Part shown: positions 23,945 to 31,035 of the stretch, in pieces | How positions within the stretch are numbered: position 1 is the first letter of the stretch | Layout of the letters: the number at the start of each line of letters is the position of its first letter | Assembly (NCBI GenBank): GCA_937873305.1 | Contig: CALMOM010000050.1 | Span: forward strand, 16,680-53,668 | Origin: an uncultured Terriglobus sp. | Lineage (GTDB): Bacteria; Acidobacteriota; Terriglobia; Terriglobales; Acidobacteriaceae | DNA: 36,989 nt | Direction of reading: 5' to 3' | Translations under genes and position numbers: made by a program | The notes under the pieces: generated by a model | The model's database searches: none | The model's input: the letters and a program-made list of their open reading frames with translations, nothing else | Told to the model about the DNA's origin: nothing

Positions 23945-26200
23945 ATGGTCACCAAAGCAGCCAAACCCGCCAAGCGAAAACAACCAGCAAACAGGCAGCA
24001 ATTGCCTTCTGTCGATGAGCCGCAACACCTGTTCTTCAACCGGGACGAGTCCTGGCTGCGGTTCAACGGTCGCGTGCTCGAAGAAGCGCAGGACAGCAGC
24101 AATCCGCTGATGGAGCGCGTCAAGTTCCTGGCCATTACTGCTTCAAACCTGGACGAATTCATCGAAGTGCGCGTCGCGGGTGTTCTGCAGCGGATTGAGG
24201 ATAGCTACCATCAGCCCGTAGTGCAGGCCGATGATGGCATGACCGAGCAGGAGCGGCTGGACGTACTGGCCGATCACCTGCACCGCTTTAACCGCGAGCA
24301 GTACAGCTGCTGGACCCGCAGCCTTATCCCAGCGCTGCGTACGCAGCAGATAGAGCTGCTGCACTGGGACAACCTGGATCACGCGGCGGTTGAGTTTGCC
24401 AATGCCTTCTACGACCGCGAGGTCGACCCGCTGCTGACGCCGGTGACGGTGGACCCATCGCACCCATTTCCGCGCGTGCTGAACAAGGCGCTGTGCATCG
24501 GCCTGCTGATCCAGCGCAAGCGCGGTGCTGCGCGGAGCGGCCCCATGCTGGGCGTGGTCACGCTGCCACGCTCGCTGCCGCGTCTCATACGGCTGCCCTC
24601 GTCGGAGGGAGTATCGCGCTTCCTGTTCTTGCATGAACTCATCCAGGCGCACACGCCGCGTATGTTTCCGGGGTACGAAATTCTGGCGCGCGGCCCTTTT
24701 CGTGTGACCCGCAATAGCAATCTCTACTTGCAAGAGGAGGAGTCACGTTCCCTGCTGGAAAGCGTCCGTGCAGAACTGCATAACCGCCGCCGCGGCGATG
24801 TCGTACGCCTGGAAGTGGGTGCCGGTGCCGATGAGGAGCTGATCGACCAGTTGCGTGTCAACTTTCAGCTCGACCGCTGGCAGGTGTTCCGCGCGGAAGA
24901 GCCCATCAATCTCTCGGGACTGATGGAGCTGTACAGTGCCGTCGACCGGCCCGACCTGAAATTTCCAAAGTTCAGCGGACGCGAGTACAAGCCACCTGCC
25001 AAACCAGACGGCCAGCCGCAAAGTCTGTTTGAAACGCTGCAACACACGGACATTCTGTTGCACCACCCCTTCGACTCGTACCGCACGGTGGAGCAGTTTA
25101 TCGAGGCTGGCACGGAAGACGACTGTGTCGTGTCCATCAAACAGACGCTGTACCGAACGTCCGCCGACAGTCCGCTGTTTCAGGCGCTTCTGGACGCAGC
25201 GCCAACAACAGACGTGACCGTGGTCGTGGAGTTGATGGCACGCTTCGACGAAGACAGTAACATTCGCTGGGCACGCACGTTGGAGGACGCTGGGGTGCAG
25301 GTGTTTCACGGCATCGTCGGCCTTAAGACGCATGCCAAGCTGGCACTGCTGGTGCGCCGTGACGGGGACGGTACCATTCGCCGTTACGCGCACCTGGGCA
25401 CCGGCAACTACAACTCCATCACAGCGCGCTTTTATACGGACATAAGTCTCTTGACCGCGAATGAAGCCGTTACGTCCGCGGTGCAGCGAGTGTTCAACTA
25501 CCTGACCGCAGATGCGCAGGGCGAGGACTTCCGGCCGCTGATGGTCGCACCCGTCACCCTGGCGACGGACACGCTTGCGCTGATCGACCGCGAAACGGAG
25601 CACGCCCGCGCGGGACGCCCAGCACGCATCATCGCCAAGATGAATGCGCTGCTGGATGGCAAAACCATTCAGGCCCTGTACGCGGCATCGCAGGCTGGGG
25701 TGGAGGTGGACCTCATCATCCGGGGCATGTGCGCCCTGCGCCCGGGCATTCGCGGCCTCAGCGAGCGCATTCGCGTGCGGTCTATCGTAGGCCGATTCCT
25801 GGAGCACAGCCGCATCTTCTGGTTCAGCAACGGCGTGCCGGACGGCGACGCGGGCAACGAAGTCTATTGCGGCTCTGCCGACTGGATGCCGCGCAACCTG
25901 TACGAGCGTTGCGAGTCGGTGTACCCGGTGACCGCGCCTGAACTGCGGGCACGCTTGCGCAACGAGATCCTGCAAACCTACCTGGCCGATACGGTCAAGG
26001 CACGCCTGCTGCAATCGGATGGCAACTACACACGCCCGCCGCGCGGGGCACACCCGGTGGAGGCGCAGACGCGTCTGATGGAGCTGGCACAAGGTGACAC
26101 AGCAAAGGCGTCCAGCGAATCTGCCGCTGCACCTGCAAAGCTGCGACCGCGAACGGCTGCCAAGAAGGCCACGCGCCGACGCACTGCTGCCGCTTCCTGA
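23945..26200 (+). CDS. ppk1: Polyphosphate kinase 1
   Basis: Reversibly makes polyphosphate from ATP. It is 751 residues from ATG 23945 (AGGA 4 bases upstream); the open frame extends upstream but without homology. The N-terminal domain is FFNRDESWLRFNGRVLEEA and FLAITASNLDEFIEVRVAG. Catalytic His463 lies in LKTHAKLALL, the counterpart of the phosphorylated His of E. coli PPK. RRYAHLGTGNYNSITARFYT follows, and His621 lies in FLEHSRIFWF. The ends are unusual: a Lys/Gln-rich leader and a basic Ala/Arg/Lys tail, probably disordered. No exopolyphosphatase gene is adjacent; glmU follows. Confidence 0.97.
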   Translation: MVTKAAKPAKRKQPANRQQLPSVDEPQHLFFNRDESWLRFNGRVLEEAQDSSNPLMERVKFLAITASNLDEFIEVRVAGVLQRIEDSYHQPVVQADDGMTEQERLDVLADHLHRFNREQYSCWTRSLIPALRTQQIELLHWDNLDHAAVEFANAFYDREVDPLLTPVTVDPSHPFPRVLNKALCIGLLIQRKRGAARSGPMLGVVTLPRSLPRLIRLPSSEGVSRFLFLHELIQAHTPRMFPGYEILARGPFRVTRNSNLYLQEEESRSLLESVRAELHNRRRGDVVRLEVGAGADEELIDQLRVNFQLDRWQVFRAEEPINLSGLMELYSAVDRPDLKFPKFSGREYKPPAKPDGQPQSLFETLQHTDILLHHPFDSYRTVEQFIEAGTEDDCVVSIKQTLYRTSADSPLFQALLDAAPTTDVTVVVELMARFDEDSNIRWARTLEDAGVQVFHGIVGLKTHAKLALLVRRDGDGTIRRYAHLGTGNYNSITARFYTDISLLTANEAVTSAVQRVFNYLTADAQGEDFRPLMVAPVTLATDTLALIDRETEHARAGRPARIIAKMNALLDGKTIQALYAASQAGVEVDLIIRGMCALRPGIRGLSERIRVRSIVGRFLEHSRIFWFSNGVPDGDAGNEVYCGSADWMPRNLYERCESVYPVTAPELRARLRNEILQTYLADTVKARLLQSDGNYTRPPRGAHPVEAQTRLMELAQGDTAKASSESAAAPAKLRPRTAAKKATRRRTAAAS

Positions 26201-26262
26201 AGTGGAACGGCCCTGCAACGGCGGCAGCCCCGCGGGCTGGGTCTCGTCGTAGCATCAGGAGT

Positions 26263-27708
26263 GTGAGCGACACGGCGAACGAGATGGCGAGTGATTTTGG
26301 CATTGTGATCATGGCAGCGGGTAAAGGCACCCGTTTGCGCAGCGCTCGGCCAAAGGTGTTGCACCAGGTGGGCGGCAGGGCGCTGCTGCTACACGTGATC
26401 GCGGCGGCGGAAACGACGGTTCCGGCAGACCGCATCGCGGTGGTGGTGGGCCACCAGGCGGAACAGGTGCAGGCCGCGGCAGCCCACACAGGCGTGCACT
26501 TCGTTCTGCAGCCGCAACAGCTGGGTACGGGCCACGCTCTGCAGTGCGTGCGTGACTGGTACCGCGACAGCGGCACCGTTGCGCCCGAGCATCTGCTGGT
26601 GCTGTCCGGCGATGTGCCTCTGATCCGCCCGGAGACGATCGCCCGGCTGTGCGACGCCCATTTGCAGCAGCACGCGGCGATGACGATCCTTACGGCGATT
26701 CCTCCGGACCCGACCGGCTATGGGCGCGTCTTGCGCAAAGCGGATGGTGACGTGGACGCCATCGTAGAGCAAAAGTCGCTCACACCCGACCTGCTGTCCC
26801 ACCCGGAACGGCTGCGTGAAATAAATAGCGGCATCTACGCCTTTCGCACCGACGCGCTCTTTCAGCGCCTGGGCGAGTTGCGCAACACAAACAGCGCGGG
26901 TGAGTTCTACCTGACCGATGTGGCGGCCATGCTGGTGCGCGATGGCGAGCGCGTGGTCGCTGTGGCTGCCGACTCCGTGGACGAGGTGCTGGGCGCGAAC
27001 ACCATCGCGGAGATGATGCACCTGGATGCAAGCTTGCGCGAGGCTACGACGCAGCGGCTGATGGCTGCCGGTGTGACTATCTTCCGGCCCGAGACCGTGA
27101 CGGTGGATGCCGGCGTGGAGGTAGGAGCAGACAGCGTGCTGGAGCCCTTCACACAGCTGCTGGGCAACACCCGCGTGGGCTCCGGCTGCCGCATTCGGTC
27201 CTACTCCGTTGTGGAGGACTCAACCCTGGGCGACGACGTGCTCTTGCGCAATGGCTGCATTCTTTCCCAGGCGACGGTGGAAGACGGCGCGCTGCTAGGG
27301 CCGTACGCGCATCTGCGGCCCGGCAGCCGCATCGGCCGTGCAGCCCACGTGGGCAACTTCGTAGAGACCAAGAACACCACTCTGGGCGCGGGATCGAAGG
27401 CTAATCACTTGACCTACCTCGGCGATGCGGAGGTGGGCACAGGCACCAACATCGGGGCGGGCGTGATCACCTGCAACTACGACGGTGTCCACAAGCACCG
27501 CACGGTCATCGGCAACGGCGTCTTTGTCGGTTCCAATGCCGCCCTCGTCGCACCTCTCCGGCTGGAAGATGGCTCGTTTGTGGCCGCTGGAAGCTGCATT
27601 ACCGACGATGTGCCCTCTGGTGCGCTGGCGCTTGGGCGTTCGCGGCAGGTAACCAAGCCGGACTGGGCGTCTAGAAAGAAGCAAATGCCGGAGCCGGAAG
27701 TTCGGTAG
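26263..27708 (+). CDS. glmU: Bifunctional GlmU: GlcN-1-P acetyltransferase / UDP-GlcNAc pyrophosphorylase
   Basis: Makes UDP-GlcNAc, the precursor for murein and LPS. The N-terminal uridyltransferase has IVIMAAGKGTRLRSARPKVL, QQLGTGHALQCV, LVLSGDVPLI and EINSGIYAF. The C-terminal left-handed beta helix acetyltransferase has YAHLRPGSRIGRAAHVGNFV, GSKANHLTYLGDAEVG and GAGVITCNYDGVHKHRT (acetyl-acceptor and CoA site). GTG 26263 gives 481 residues, but AGGAG sits only 1 base before it; ATG 26284 is an alternative start. A T-rich terminator follows 11 bases after the stop. Confidence 0.97.
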   Translation: MSDTANEMASDFGIVIMAAGKGTRLRSARPKVLHQVGGRALLLHVIAAAETTVPADRIAVVVGHQAEQVQAAAAHTGVHFVLQPQQLGTGHALQCVRDWYRDSGTVAPEHLLVLSGDVPLIRPETIARLCDAHLQQHAAMTILTAIPPDPTGYGRVLRKADGDVDAIVEQKSLTPDLLSHPERLREINSGIYAFRTDALFQRLGELRNTNSAGEFYLTDVAAMLVRDGERVVAVAADSVDEVLGANTIAEMMHLDASLREATTQRLMAAGVTIFRPETVTVDAGVEVGADSVLEPFTQLLGNTRVGSGCRIRSYSVVEDSTLGDDVLLRNGCILSQATVEDGALLGPYAHLRPGSRIGRAAHVGNFVETKNTTLGAGSKANHLTYLGDAEVGTGTNIGAGVITCNYDGVHKHRTVIGNGVFVGSNAALVAPLRLEDGSFVAAGSCITDDVPSGALALGRSRQVTKPDWASRKKQMPEPEVR

Positions 27709-27719
27709 CCGGAACATCT

Positions 27720-27749
27720 ACAGATTTTTATATAAATCTGTATTTTTTT
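27720..27749 (+). terminator. Rho-independent terminator of glmU
   Basis: Arms ACAGATTT and AAATCTGT flank a 6-base loop, followed by A and seven T. The A+T-rich stem stands out from its surroundings. Confidence 0.88.
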
Positions 27750-27796
27750 GTAAACACGGGCGTCTTCTGGCTGGATTCTGCGTCATACTAAGCGTG

Positions 27797-27903
27797 GGCA
27801 GATTGCTCAAGGATTACGCGGACGGTTGAGCAACATCCCGCCGCTACAAGTTGCGTCACTGGCCTCCCCCGTATGGGTTATTAACTCATACGGGCTCTTT
27901 TTT
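27797..27903 (+). ncRNA. Candidate small structured RNA
   Basis: A terminator-ended stretch with no protein gene. TTGCTCAA (27803-27810) and TTGAGCAA (27826-27833) form a perfect 8-base stem around a 15-base loop. About 34 unpaired bases follow, then the terminator. A possible TACTAA -10 box is at 27786-27791, with a poor TTCTGG -35 box at 27765. A glmU terminator just upstream isolates it. It could be a free RNA or a leader that attenuates the downstream lipoprotein gene. No known family recognised. Confidence 0.5.
27868..27903 (+). terminator. Rho-independent terminator of the candidate small RNA
   Basis: Nearly perfect stem CCCGTATG..GTTA / TAAC..CATACGGG, followed by a T-rich run (TCTTTTTT). 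It sits 60 bases before the next start codon and about 120 bases beyond the glmU terminator. Confidence 0.88.
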
Positions 27904-27963
27904 GCTCGCTGCGGCCATCTGCACTAAACGGCGGCAGGAGAATACCAGGCATACACTATAGGC

Positions 27964-28401
27964 ATGAAGCGCTTACTCGCTCTTGGCGCCGTCGCCCTGG
28001 TCACCGTCGCGGCCTGCGCCCAATGGTCCAATCCTGCGGTGGACATTCCCGATTACAACCCTTCGGCACCAACGCACGCTCTGCCGCCTATGCTGAAGCA
28101 ACAGCAGCTTGCTGCTGCGGGAGTTCACGACGCGTATGTGGTCACGGTCTACCGCATGGCCGAGAAAGCTTCGCCGGTGCTGCACCAGATGCCCTGCTAC
28201 TGCCGGTGTGACCGCGCCATGGGCCACAACAGCCTGCACTCCTGCTTTGAGGGCACTCATGGCGCGGAGTGCTCCACCTGCATGCAGGAGGCAGTGTTCA
28301 CCTACAACGAGATCAAGCGAGGCCGCACGCCAGCCCAAATTCGTGCCGCCATCGAACGCGGCGACTATCTCCACGCCGACTACCAGCACCCGGTTCTATA
28401 A
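27964..28401 (+). CDS. PCYCGC-motif lipoprotein
   Basis: 145 residues with a lipoprotein signal (LALGAVALVTVAAC, lipid Cys18). The centre has the family's Cys/His block: MPCYCRCDRAMGHNSLHSCF, then EGTHGAECSTCMQE. The third position of the name motif is Arg instead of Gly. Seven Cys and several His in 35 residues suggest metal binding, possibly copper, but this is not established. A C-terminal helix (AQIRAAIERGDYLH) follows. It ends 6 bases inside the convergent ROK kinase gene. The upstream small RNA/terminator could regulate it. Confidence 0.85.
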   Translation: MKRLLALGAVALVTVAACAQWSNPAVDIPDYNPSAPTHALPPMLKQQQLAAAGVHDAYVVTVYRMAEKASPVLHQMPCYCRCDRAMGHNSLHSCFEGTHGAECSTCMQEAVFTYNEIKRGRTPAQIRAAIERGDYLHADYQHPVL

Positions 28402-29328
28402 ACCGGCGGCGACCTCGTTAGCCGGCCACAGCCATGCCGCACCGCGTACGCCGCTGGCATCCCCATGCACTGCCTGACGGATAGGGGTCTCGCAGCCCTT
28501 GCCGAACGTATATTGCGCAATGAGCGGCGGCAGGTCTGTGTAGAGCCGTTCCAGTCGTGACAGGCCGCCGCCGACCACAATGCAGTCCGGGTCCAAAAGG
28601 TTCATCACGTTGGACAGACCGCGCGCCAGCCTGTCTTCCAGGCGGTGTAGTGCCGCTTCTGCCGTGGCATCGCCCTGCTCGCTAAGTTTTACGATTTCGG
28701 GTCCGCGCAGCGGCTCACCGGTCACACGCAGATAGTCCAGTTCTAACCCTGTGCCAGACACCCACTTTTCCATGCAGCCGCGCTGGCCGCAGTAGCAATC
28801 CGGCCCGGGAAACTCCTCAGGGTGCTCCATGGGCAGCGTATTGTGACCCCACTCGCCGCCAATGCCGTTTGGGCCGGCGTGGACCCGACCATTGATGGCG
28901 ATGCCGCCACCGCAACCAGTCCCCAGGATGACGCCAAAGACTACCGGGAAGCCCGCGCCCGCGCCGTCGATCGCCTCGGATACCGCAAGGCAGTTAGCAT
29001 CGTTGGCACAGCGCACCTCTCGCCCCATGTAGCGAGACAAGTCCGCCTCCAGCGGCATGCCGTTCAACCAGGTGGAATTTGCGTTCTTGACCAGGCCGGT
29101 GGACCGGACAATGGATCCAGGAATACCTACACCGACGGTGCCCTGCGCGCCGACGCGGGTTTCCAGCGAGGTGGACACGTCTGCAATGGCGCGAATGGTG
29201 CCTAGGTAGTCGTCACGGGGTGTGCTTACACGCAGCCTGTCTAATTCCTGCCCCGTCGCATCGAAGACACGGCCCTCAATCTTCGTGCCACCCAAATCAA
29301 TGCCGATTCTTAAACCGTTCAACCGCAT
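28396..29328 (-). CDS. mak: ROK-family fructokinase (Mak-like)
   Basis: ATP-dependent cytosolic sugar kinase. The phosphate loop is IGIDLGGTKIEGRVFD, and VGVGIPGSIVRSTGLVKNAN, CANDANCLAVSEA and ILGTGCGGGIAING hold sugar-binding and catalytic residues. A zinc site CYCGQRGCMEK and C-terminal GDASGVRGAAWLW are also present. The wording follows E. coli Mak (manno(fructo)kinase) nearly block for block, so fructose is the likely substrate. It is 310 residues from ATG 29328; TTG 29322 has better spacing from GGAG. gmhA lies 47 bases upstream on the same strand. Confidence 0.9.
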   Translation of the reverse strand: MRLNGLRIGIDLGGTKIEGRVFDATGQELDRLRVSTPRDDYLGTIRAIADVSTSLETRVGAQGTVGVGIPGSIVRSTGLVKNANSTWLNGMPLEADLSRYMGREVRCANDANCLAVSEAIDGAGAGFPVVFGVILGTGCGGGIAINGRVHAGPNGIGGEWGHNTLPMEHPEEFPGPDCYCGQRGCMEKWVSGTGLELDYLRVTGEPLRGPEIVKLSEQGDATAEAALHRLEDRLARGLSNVMNLLDPDCIVVGGGLSRLERLYTDLPPLIAQYTFGKGCETPIRQAVHGDASGVRGAAWLWPANEVAAGL

Positions 29329-29375
29329 TCTCCGTGCACCAGCATACCGCTGTTACGGAACGGGCTGCTTGGCTG

Positions 29376-29978
29376 TCACTGAGTAGGCTGATCGCCTCGG
29401 GCCGCGGCGGCGTGCAGGCGCACCTCCACCATCTCGCAGATGGTGTGCAACAGCAGCTTATGCGCCTCCTGAATACGCGCCGTAACCTCGTCGGTGACGA
29501 TCAGTTCCACGTCCGCCATACCCGCGGTACGTCCACCGGTGCGGCCCAGGAACGCGACCGTGGTGATGCCTTCACGTTTCGCCGTGGCAATGGCGCGCAG
29601 CACGTTTTCACTGTTGCCGCTGGTGGTGAATGCAAACAGGATGTCGCCGCGTTGGCCGTACGCCCGCACCTGCCGCGCGAAGACCTCGTCGAAGCTGTAG
29701 TCGTTGCCGCACGCCGTCAGGTCGCCGCCGTTGGCGGTGAACGAAATGGCCGGGTAGGGCCGCCGGTCGGCCTGGAAGCGCACCACGAACTCGGTGGTCA
29801 GGTGTGACGAATCGGCAGCAGAACCGCCATTGCCGCACGCCAGCAGCTTGTGGCCTGAAAGCAGCGCGTCGGCCAGCAGGTCTGCCGCTCGGTTCAGGGC
29901 AGATTCCAGCGGCGTCAGCGTGTCGAGCACGGCGCGCAGGCCAGCGATGTTTCGCTGCAGGATGGAGTTCTCTGGCAT
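29376..29978 (-). CDS. gmhA: Phosphoheptose isomerase
   Basis: Converts sedoheptulose-7-phosphate to D-glycero-D-manno-heptose-7-phosphate for LPS inner core or S-layer glycans. It is a 200-residue SIS-fold protein. LLACGNGGSAADSSHLTTEF is the sugar-phosphate/zinc loop; SFTANGGDLTACGND, FAFTTSGNSENVLRAIATAK and EAHKLLLHTICEMVE complete the active site. It lies 12 bases after hldD on the same strand. The remaining heptose genes (hldE, gmhB) are not in the window. Confidence 0.95.
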   Translation of the reverse strand: MPENSILQRNIAGLRAVLDTLTPLESALNRAADLLADALLSGHKLLACGNGGSAADSSHLTTEFVVRFQADRRPYPAISFTANGGDLTACGNDYSFDEVFARQVRAYGQRGDILFAFTTSGNSENVLRAIATAKREGITTVAFLGRTGGRTAGMADVELIVTDEVTARIQEAHKLLLHTICEMVEVRLHAAAARGDQPTQ

Positions 29979-29990
29979 GGCTTGATCCTT

Positions 29991-30989
29991 TTACGCAGTC
30001 TGCTGCTGCAGGTTGTTCTGCACGTAGTCGCGAATGCCCTCTTCCAGCGTGGTGAAGGGCTTCGTGTACCCTGCGGCGCGCAGCTTGTCGGGCTTGGACT
30101 CGGTGAAGTATTGGTACTTGCCGCGCAGGTGCTCCGGCATGTCAATGTAGTCAATCTGCGGGTTGTGGTGCATGGCCATGTACACCGCCGTTACCAGGTC
30201 GCGCCAGGTGCGCGCGGTGCCCGTGCCGCAGTTAAACAGGCCGCCCACGTGGCGGTGTTCCAGCATCCACAGCGTCACGTCCACTGCATCCTTCACGTAA
30301 ATGAAGTCACGCATCTGCTCACCGTCCGCGTAGCCAGGCCGATGGCTCTTGAACAACTGCACATGGCCCTTGCCGTCGGAGCCCACCTGGCCGAAGCTCT
30401 TGTGCACCACAGAGCGCATGTCGCCCTTGTGTTCCTCATACGGGCCGTAGACGTTAAAGTATTTCAATCCGGCTATGGGGTTCTCCGCCTTCGCGAACAG
30501 CCCCTCGCGCAGCGCCCATAGGTCGAACATGTGCTTCGAGTAACCGTACATGTTGAGCGGCCGCAGCGACGGCGTGACCAGGTCGTTATCGTCGTAGCCC
30601 ATGGCACCGTCGCCGTAGGTTGCGGCGGACGAGGCATACACAAATCGTGCGCCATGCGCCTGCGACCACTCGCACAGCGTGCGGGTGTAGGCATAGTTGT
30701 TCTCGAGCAGGTAGTCCGCATCGCGCTCCGTGGTGGCAGAGCAGGCACCCAGGTGCACGATCCCGTCGATCTCCGGCAGGTCGACCGTTCCCACGCCGTG
30801 GACGCGGTCCAAAAACTCGTCGGGCGACAGCATGTCGTCGTACTCGAGGCCGAGCAGGTTCTTCCACTTCTCGTCGTTCCCCAATTGGTCGACCAGCAAT
30901 AGGTTGCGCTGCCCGCGCCGGTTCAGTTCCGCGACCACGTTACGCCCGATAAAGCCTGCCGCTCCGGTCACGACCGTCATCTTAGCCAT
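29991..30989 (-). CDS. hldD: ADP-L-glycero-D-manno-heptose 6-epimerase
   Basis: Final step of nucleotide-activated heptose synthesis. It is 332 residues. NAD(P) loop VVTGAAGFIGRNVVAELNRR, LGACSATTERDADYLLENNY, ASSAATYGDG, and catalytic Tyr-Lys in YGYSKHMFD. FNVYGPYEEHKGDM and DFIYVKDAVDVTLWML are family blocks. It is transcribed divergently from metG, with only 46 bases between starts, and is followed by gmhA. Confidence 0.97.
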   Translation of the reverse strand: MAKMTVVTGAAGFIGRNVVAELNRRGQRNLLLVDQLGNDEKWKNLLGLEYDDMLSPDEFLDRVHGVGTVDLPEIDGIVHLGACSATTERDADYLLENNYAYTRTLCEWSQAHGARFVYASSAATYGDGAMGYDDNDLVTPSLRPLNMYGYSKHMFDLWALREGLFAKAENPIAGLKYFNVYGPYEEHKGDMRSVVHKSFGQVGSDGKGHVQLFKSHRPGYADGEQMRDFIYVKDAVDVTLWMLEHRHVGGLFNCGTGTARTWRDLVTAVYMAMHHNPQIDYIDMPEHLRGKYQYFTESKPDKLRAAGYTKPFTTLEEGIRDYVQNNLQQQTA

Positions 30990-30994
30990 GGCGT

Positions 30995-31023
30995 CAGTCT
31001 ACCTACGCGCGCTTGCTAGACTG
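30995..31023. promoter_or_regulatory. Inverted repeat in the hldD-metG divergent gap
   Basis: CAGTCTA and TAGACTG are perfect 7-base arms 15 bases apart, centred in the 46-base gap. They could be an operator or just chance; the spacing is longer than one helical turn. Confidence 0.3.
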
Positions 31024-31035
31024 GTAGTCGCTCCG

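Noticed and set aside
24743..26218. 491-codon open frame antisense to ppk1
   Set aside because: Lies wholly over an intact, well-conserved gene; composition (Arg/His/Cys-rich) is that of an antisense shadow.
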